Assembly (NCBI GenBank): GCA_044867875.1
Contig: JBIOVR010000006.1
Coordinates: 1-15,913, forward strand
DNA length: 15,913 nucleotides
From: VBAS01 sp044867875
Lineage (GTDB): Bacteria > Bacteroidota > Bacteroidia > Chitinophagales > Chitinophagaceae
Reading direction: 5' to 3'
In this document: positions 13,463-15,913 of the stretch, one piece after another
Numbering within the stretch: the first letter of the stretch is position 1
How the letters are laid out: each line of letters begins with the position of its first letter
Program-made: the position numbers and the translations under genes
The notes under the pieces: generated by a model
The model's input: the letters and a program-made list of their open reading frames with translations, nothing else
What the model was told of the DNA's origin: nothing
Database searches by the model: none

Positions 13463-14782
13463 ATGGAGCAAAATTCATTACAGCAACCATTAAGTAAACT
13501 CAATATCTTCTCATTGAAAGGTGTTCAGATGAGAACCTTTCATATCACCTGGCTCACTTTCTTCTTTTGCTTTTTTGCATGGTTTGGTATTGCACCATTG
13601 ATGCCACTGGTAAGTGAATCACTCCATTTAACAAAAGCACAAAAAGGAAATGTTGCAATAGCTGCTGTCAGCGCAACCATCATTGCTCGTTTGATCATCG
13701 GAAGGCTGACAGATAAATATGGTCCGAGAAAAGTTTATACATGGTTATTGGTGATCTGTTCCTTTCCTGTAATGTTTATCGGGCTGGCAGATAGTTATCT
13801 CACCTTTTTATTATTCAGGCTGGGTATCGGTGTTATCGGTGCATCATTTGTATTGACACAGTTTCATACCTCAGTCATGTTTGCCCCAAATATAAAGGGT
13901 ACTGCTAATGCAACAGCAGGCGGTTTTGGAAATACAGGTGGTGGCGCTACACAAATTGTCATGCCGCTGATAGCGGCGGGTTTAGTTGGTGCAGGTTGGG
14001 TAAGCACTAATGATAGTTGGAGATACGCTATGATCATTCCCGGTGTATTATTATTAGTGATGGCCCGGTTATATTGGAAATATACAAAAGATACTCCCGC
14101 CGGAAATTTTGATGAATTGGCTTCTAAAGAAACAGATAAAAAAGAAAATACTTTTTTACTGGCAGCAAAAGACTATCGCACATGGGTGTTGACGATCGCT
14201 TATGCAGCTTGCTTTGGTGTTGAAATAACGGTTGACAATTTTGCGGCTTCTTATTTTCATGATGACTACAGGGCCACATTAATTTTTGCTGGATTGCTTG
14301 CCAGCATTTTTGGATGGATAAACATTTTTGCAAGAGCATTGGGCGGTATTGTTTCTGATAAAGTTGGCAGGCGATATGGATTTAATGGAAAAGTTTCGTT
14401 ACTAGCTATTCTTCTTTTGCTCGAGGGAGTTGGCATCGTGTTGTTTTCAAATGCCGGTGGCCTTGTAGTTGCTATTACAATGATGTTCTTTTTTGGACTG
14501 TGTTTGAAAATGGCTAATGGGGCAACATACAGTATTGTACCATTTGTAAATCCAAAAGCAGTGGGCAGTGTCGCTGGTATTGTTGGTGCCGGTGGTAATG
14601 TTGGCGCTATGGCGATTGGGTTCTTATTTAAATCAATGTCGTATGCAACTGCATTCATGTATTTAGGCGGTGCTGTGTTTGGCGTAGGTCTTGTTGTACT
14701 GACAGTAAGATTGATGAGTCGGAAAGTAATGGAAAATAAAGTGATCGAAAGTAATGAGATGGAAAAGGCAGTTGCGGCATAA
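13463..14782 (+). CDS. narK: NarK/NasA-type MFS nitrate/nitrite transporter
   Basis: The 439-residue protein is a major-facilitator transporter of the nitrate/nitrite porter (NNP) family with about 12 predicted membrane helices. The nitrate signature GGFGNTGGGATQ is at 153-164, and its second-half counterpart GAGGNVGA starts at 375. The conserved substrate-binding arginines are represented by Arg76 (ARLIIGRLTDKYGPR) and Arg291 (FARALGGIVSDK). The D-K-x-G-x-R loops after helices 2 and 8 are typical of the superfamily. It would import nitrate or exchange nitrate for nitrite at the inner membrane, parallel to the ABC system and NrtS. It begins 24 bp after nrtD. Whether it is a symporter or an exchanger cannot be told from this sequence. 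Confidence 0.93.
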   Translation: MEQNSLQQPLSKLNIFSLKGVQMRTFHITWLTFFFCFFAWFGIAPLMPLVSESLHLTKAQKGNVAIAAVSATIIARLIIGRLTDKYGPRKVYTWLLVICSFPVMFIGLADSYLTFLLFRLGIGVIGASFVLTQFHTSVMFAPNIKGTANATAGGFGNTGGGATQIVMPLIAAGLVGAGWVSTNDSWRYAMIIPGVLLLVMARLYWKYTKDTPAGNFDELASKETDKKENTFLLAAKDYRTWVLTIAYAACFGVEITVDNFAASYFHDDYRATLIFAGLLASIFGWINIFARALGGIVSDKVGRRYGFNGKVSLLAILLLLEGVGIVLFSNAGGLVVAITMMFFFGLCLKMANGATYSIVPFVNPKAVGSVAGIVGAGGNVGAMAIGFLFKSMSYATAFMYLGGAVFGVGLVVLTVRLMSRKVMENKVIESNEMEKAVAA

Positions 14783-14783
14783 C

Positions 14784-14815
14784 CCCCAAACCCCCTAAAG
14801 GGGGCTTGCTGAAGC
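14784..14815. repeat. CCCCTAAAGGGG palindromic repeat, copy 1
   Basis: A CCCCC-AAA block (14783-14790) precedes the palindrome CCCCC-TAAA-GGGGG (14791-14804), followed by a second small hairpin GCTT-GCTG-AAGC (14804-14815). It begins one base after the narK stop. No T-run follows. I recognise it as a dispersed hairpin repeat frequent in Bacteroidota intergenic DNA; it may also act as a weak terminator or mRNA-stabilising structure for the narK transcript. Confidence 0.65.
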
Positions 14816-14839
14816 ACAGCCCTTACTTATTTGTAACGA

Positions 14840-14853
14840 TTGATAAATATTGA
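14840..14853. promoter_or_regulatory. FNR-box-like sequence upstream of nasA
   Basis: TTGAT-AAAT-ATTGA matches TTGATnnnnATCAA at 8 of 10 defined positions and lies 26 nt before the TTG proposed for nasA. The local regulator's recognition helix departs from FNR, so this may be a coincidence in AT-rich DNA. Confidence 0.2.
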
Positions 14854-14879
14854 GAATTTTAATAAATAGAAATAAATAA

Positions 14880-15913
14880 TTGAATAATTCAAATTCTATA
14901 AACGACTTTTCTAAACACCCCTTTAGGGGACGGGGGTATAAAACAACCTGTTGCTATTGCGGTGTCGGCTGTGGCATCAATGTGCAGAAAGATGCATTGG
15001 GCAGAATTACCGTGGAGGCTGATAAGGATCACCCCGTAAACAAAGGCATGCTTTGCAGTAAAGGAATGAATCTTCATTATACTGTTAATGATAACAGCGA
15101 TAGGTTACTTTATCCTGAAATGCGTTTCAGTCGCAGCCAACCAAGACAAAGAGTAAGTTGGGATACAGCATTGGAAAGAACAGCAGCTGTATTCAAAACT
15201 TTTATTGATAAATACGGGCCTGATTCAGTTGCATTCTATGCAAGCGGACAATGTTTAACAGAAGAATATTATGTAGTAAACAAACTCATTAAAGGATTTA
15301 TCGGCAGTAATAATATTGATACGAATTCGAGATTGTGTATGAGCAGTGCGGTGGTAGGTTATAAAATGAGTTTGGGTGAGGACAGTGTGCCGGTGAGTTA
15401 TGATGACCTTGAATTGGCTGATTGCATTTTTGTTGCCGGCGCCAACCCCGCATGGTGTCATCCAATTTTATGGCGAAGAGTTGAGGCAGCAAGAGAAAAA
15501 AATCCTGCTATAAAAATCATTATCAGTGATCCAAGGAAAACGCAGACATGCTCAATGGCGAATGTGCATTTGCAATTGAATCCGGGAACAGATATCACTT
15601 TACATCATGCGATCGGTAGATGTTTGATCGAAGATGGGAATATTGACTTTGATTTTATTACAGATCATACTGAAGGTTTTGAGAAATACAGGCAAACTGT
15701 TTTTGAAAGAACGGTTGTTGAAGCAGCTATTATATGCGGAATAAAAGAAGATGATATTCGTCTCGCTGCATCTTATATTGGCAATGCAAAAGGTTTTATT
15801 ACGATGTGGACGATGGGGCTTAATCAAAGTGTGATCGGGGTTAATAAGAATCTTTCGTTGATCAATCTCAACCTGATTACGGGGCATATTGGTAAACCAG
15901 GTAGTGGACCATT
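14880..15913 (+). CDS. nasA: Assimilatory nitrate reductase catalytic subunit (partial)
   Basis: The frame is open to the window end (about 344 codons visible). It encodes a molybdopterin bis-guanine-dinucleotide nitrate reductase of the NasA/NapA type. A [4Fe-4S] site uses Cys24, Cys27, Cys31 and Cys59 (CCYCGVGCG and GMLCSKG). Cys153, in NSRLCMSSAV, is the expected molybdenum ligand. Later segments LADCIFVAGANPAWCHP and IIISDPRKTQT bind the cofactor, and WTMGLNQS is typical of the family. It lacks a Tat signal, so it is cytoplasmic, which supports an assimilatory role. No ATG or GTG precedes the cluster in this frame. The TTG at 14880, directly after a TAA, is the only standard start. From there the frame reads through a palindromic repeat that encodes His-Pro-Phe-Arg-Gly-Arg-Gly before the cysteines. 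Confidence 0.9.
   Translation, partial: MNNSNSINDFSKHPFRGRGYKTTCCYCGVGCGINVQKDALGRITVEADKDHPVNKGMLCSKGMNLHYTVNDNSDRLLYPEMRFSRSQPRQRVSWDTALERTAAVFKTFIDKYGPDSVAFYASGQCLTEEYYVVNKLIKGFIGSNNIDTNSRLCMSSAVVGYKMSLGEDSVPVSYDDLELADCIFVAGANPAWCHPILWRRVEAAREKNPAIKIIISDPRKTQTCSMANVHLQLNPGTDITLHHAIGRCLIEDGNIDFDFITDHTEGFEKYRQTVFERTVVEAAIICGIKEDDIRLAASYIGNAKGFITMWTMGLNQSVIGVNKNLSLINLNLITGHIGKPGSGP
14913..14940. repeat. CCCCTAAAGGGG palindromic repeat, copy 2, inverted
   Basis: CCCC-TTTA-GGGG at 14918-14929, followed by AC and GGGGGT, is the inverted form of the element at 14784-14815: both share ACCCCC, two or three bases, then CCCCTAAAGGGG on one strand. It falls inside the nasA reading frame just before the first cluster cysteine. 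The two copies enclose about 97 bp of AT-rich DNA. Confidence 0.6.

Noticed and set aside
14266..14817. A 183-residue minus-strand ORF opposite narK
   Set aside because: It is a shadow of the NNP transporter gene; its Pro/Thr/Asn-rich composition arises from the complementary strand.

Overview
The window looks like chromosomal DNA of a Bacteroidota bacterium, most likely near the family Chitinophagaceae; this is an inference. The evidence is the AT-rich composition, weak Shine-Dalgarno signals, promoter elements of the TAnnTTTG type, palindromic CCCCTAAAGGGG and CCCTTCG...CAGGG intergenic repeats, and the protein families present (an MCT-start NRDE/TANGO2 protein, a four-helix DinB protein, an alginate-export-type porin). 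No mobile element, tRNA, rRNA or CRISPR array was seen.

Left part (1-4492): a lipoprotein gene cut by the window edge (minus strand) lies divergent from a secreted SdiA-regulated/YjiK-like beta-propeller protein. A secreted HExxH zinc-protease-like protein (minus) converges on it. Next comes a tight plus-strand trio (DinB-like protein, NRDE/TANGO2 protein, ATP-grasp enzyme) with overlapping stops and starts. These genes are household or poorly characterised and are not obviously tied to the rest.

Right part (4461-15913): a nitrate/nitrite assimilation locus. A Crp/Fnr-type regulator with cysteines placed like those of an oxygen-sensing FNR is transcribed away from a plus-strand gene series. 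The order is nirB (siroheme nitrite reductase), nirD (Rieske small subunit), an alginate-export-family outer-membrane porin, nrtA (nitrate-binding protein), nrtB (permease), nrtS (small two-helix nitrate/nitrite transporter), nrtD (ATPase), a NarK/NasA-type MFS nitrate/nitrite transporter, and nasA (molybdopterin nitrate reductase, cut by the window end).

Together they would carry nitrate across the outer membrane (porin), capture it in the periplasm (NrtA) and move it inward by up to three routes (ABC, NrtS, MFS). NasA would then reduce it to nitrite and NirBD to ammonium. The most notable points are the stacking of three inner-membrane transporter families plus a dedicated porin, the FNR-like regulator with an altered recognition helix, and the absence of any ATG start for nasA and nirB. 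For nasA, a palindromic repeat appears to encode part of the N-terminus. No gene-free stretch exceeds 300 bases.
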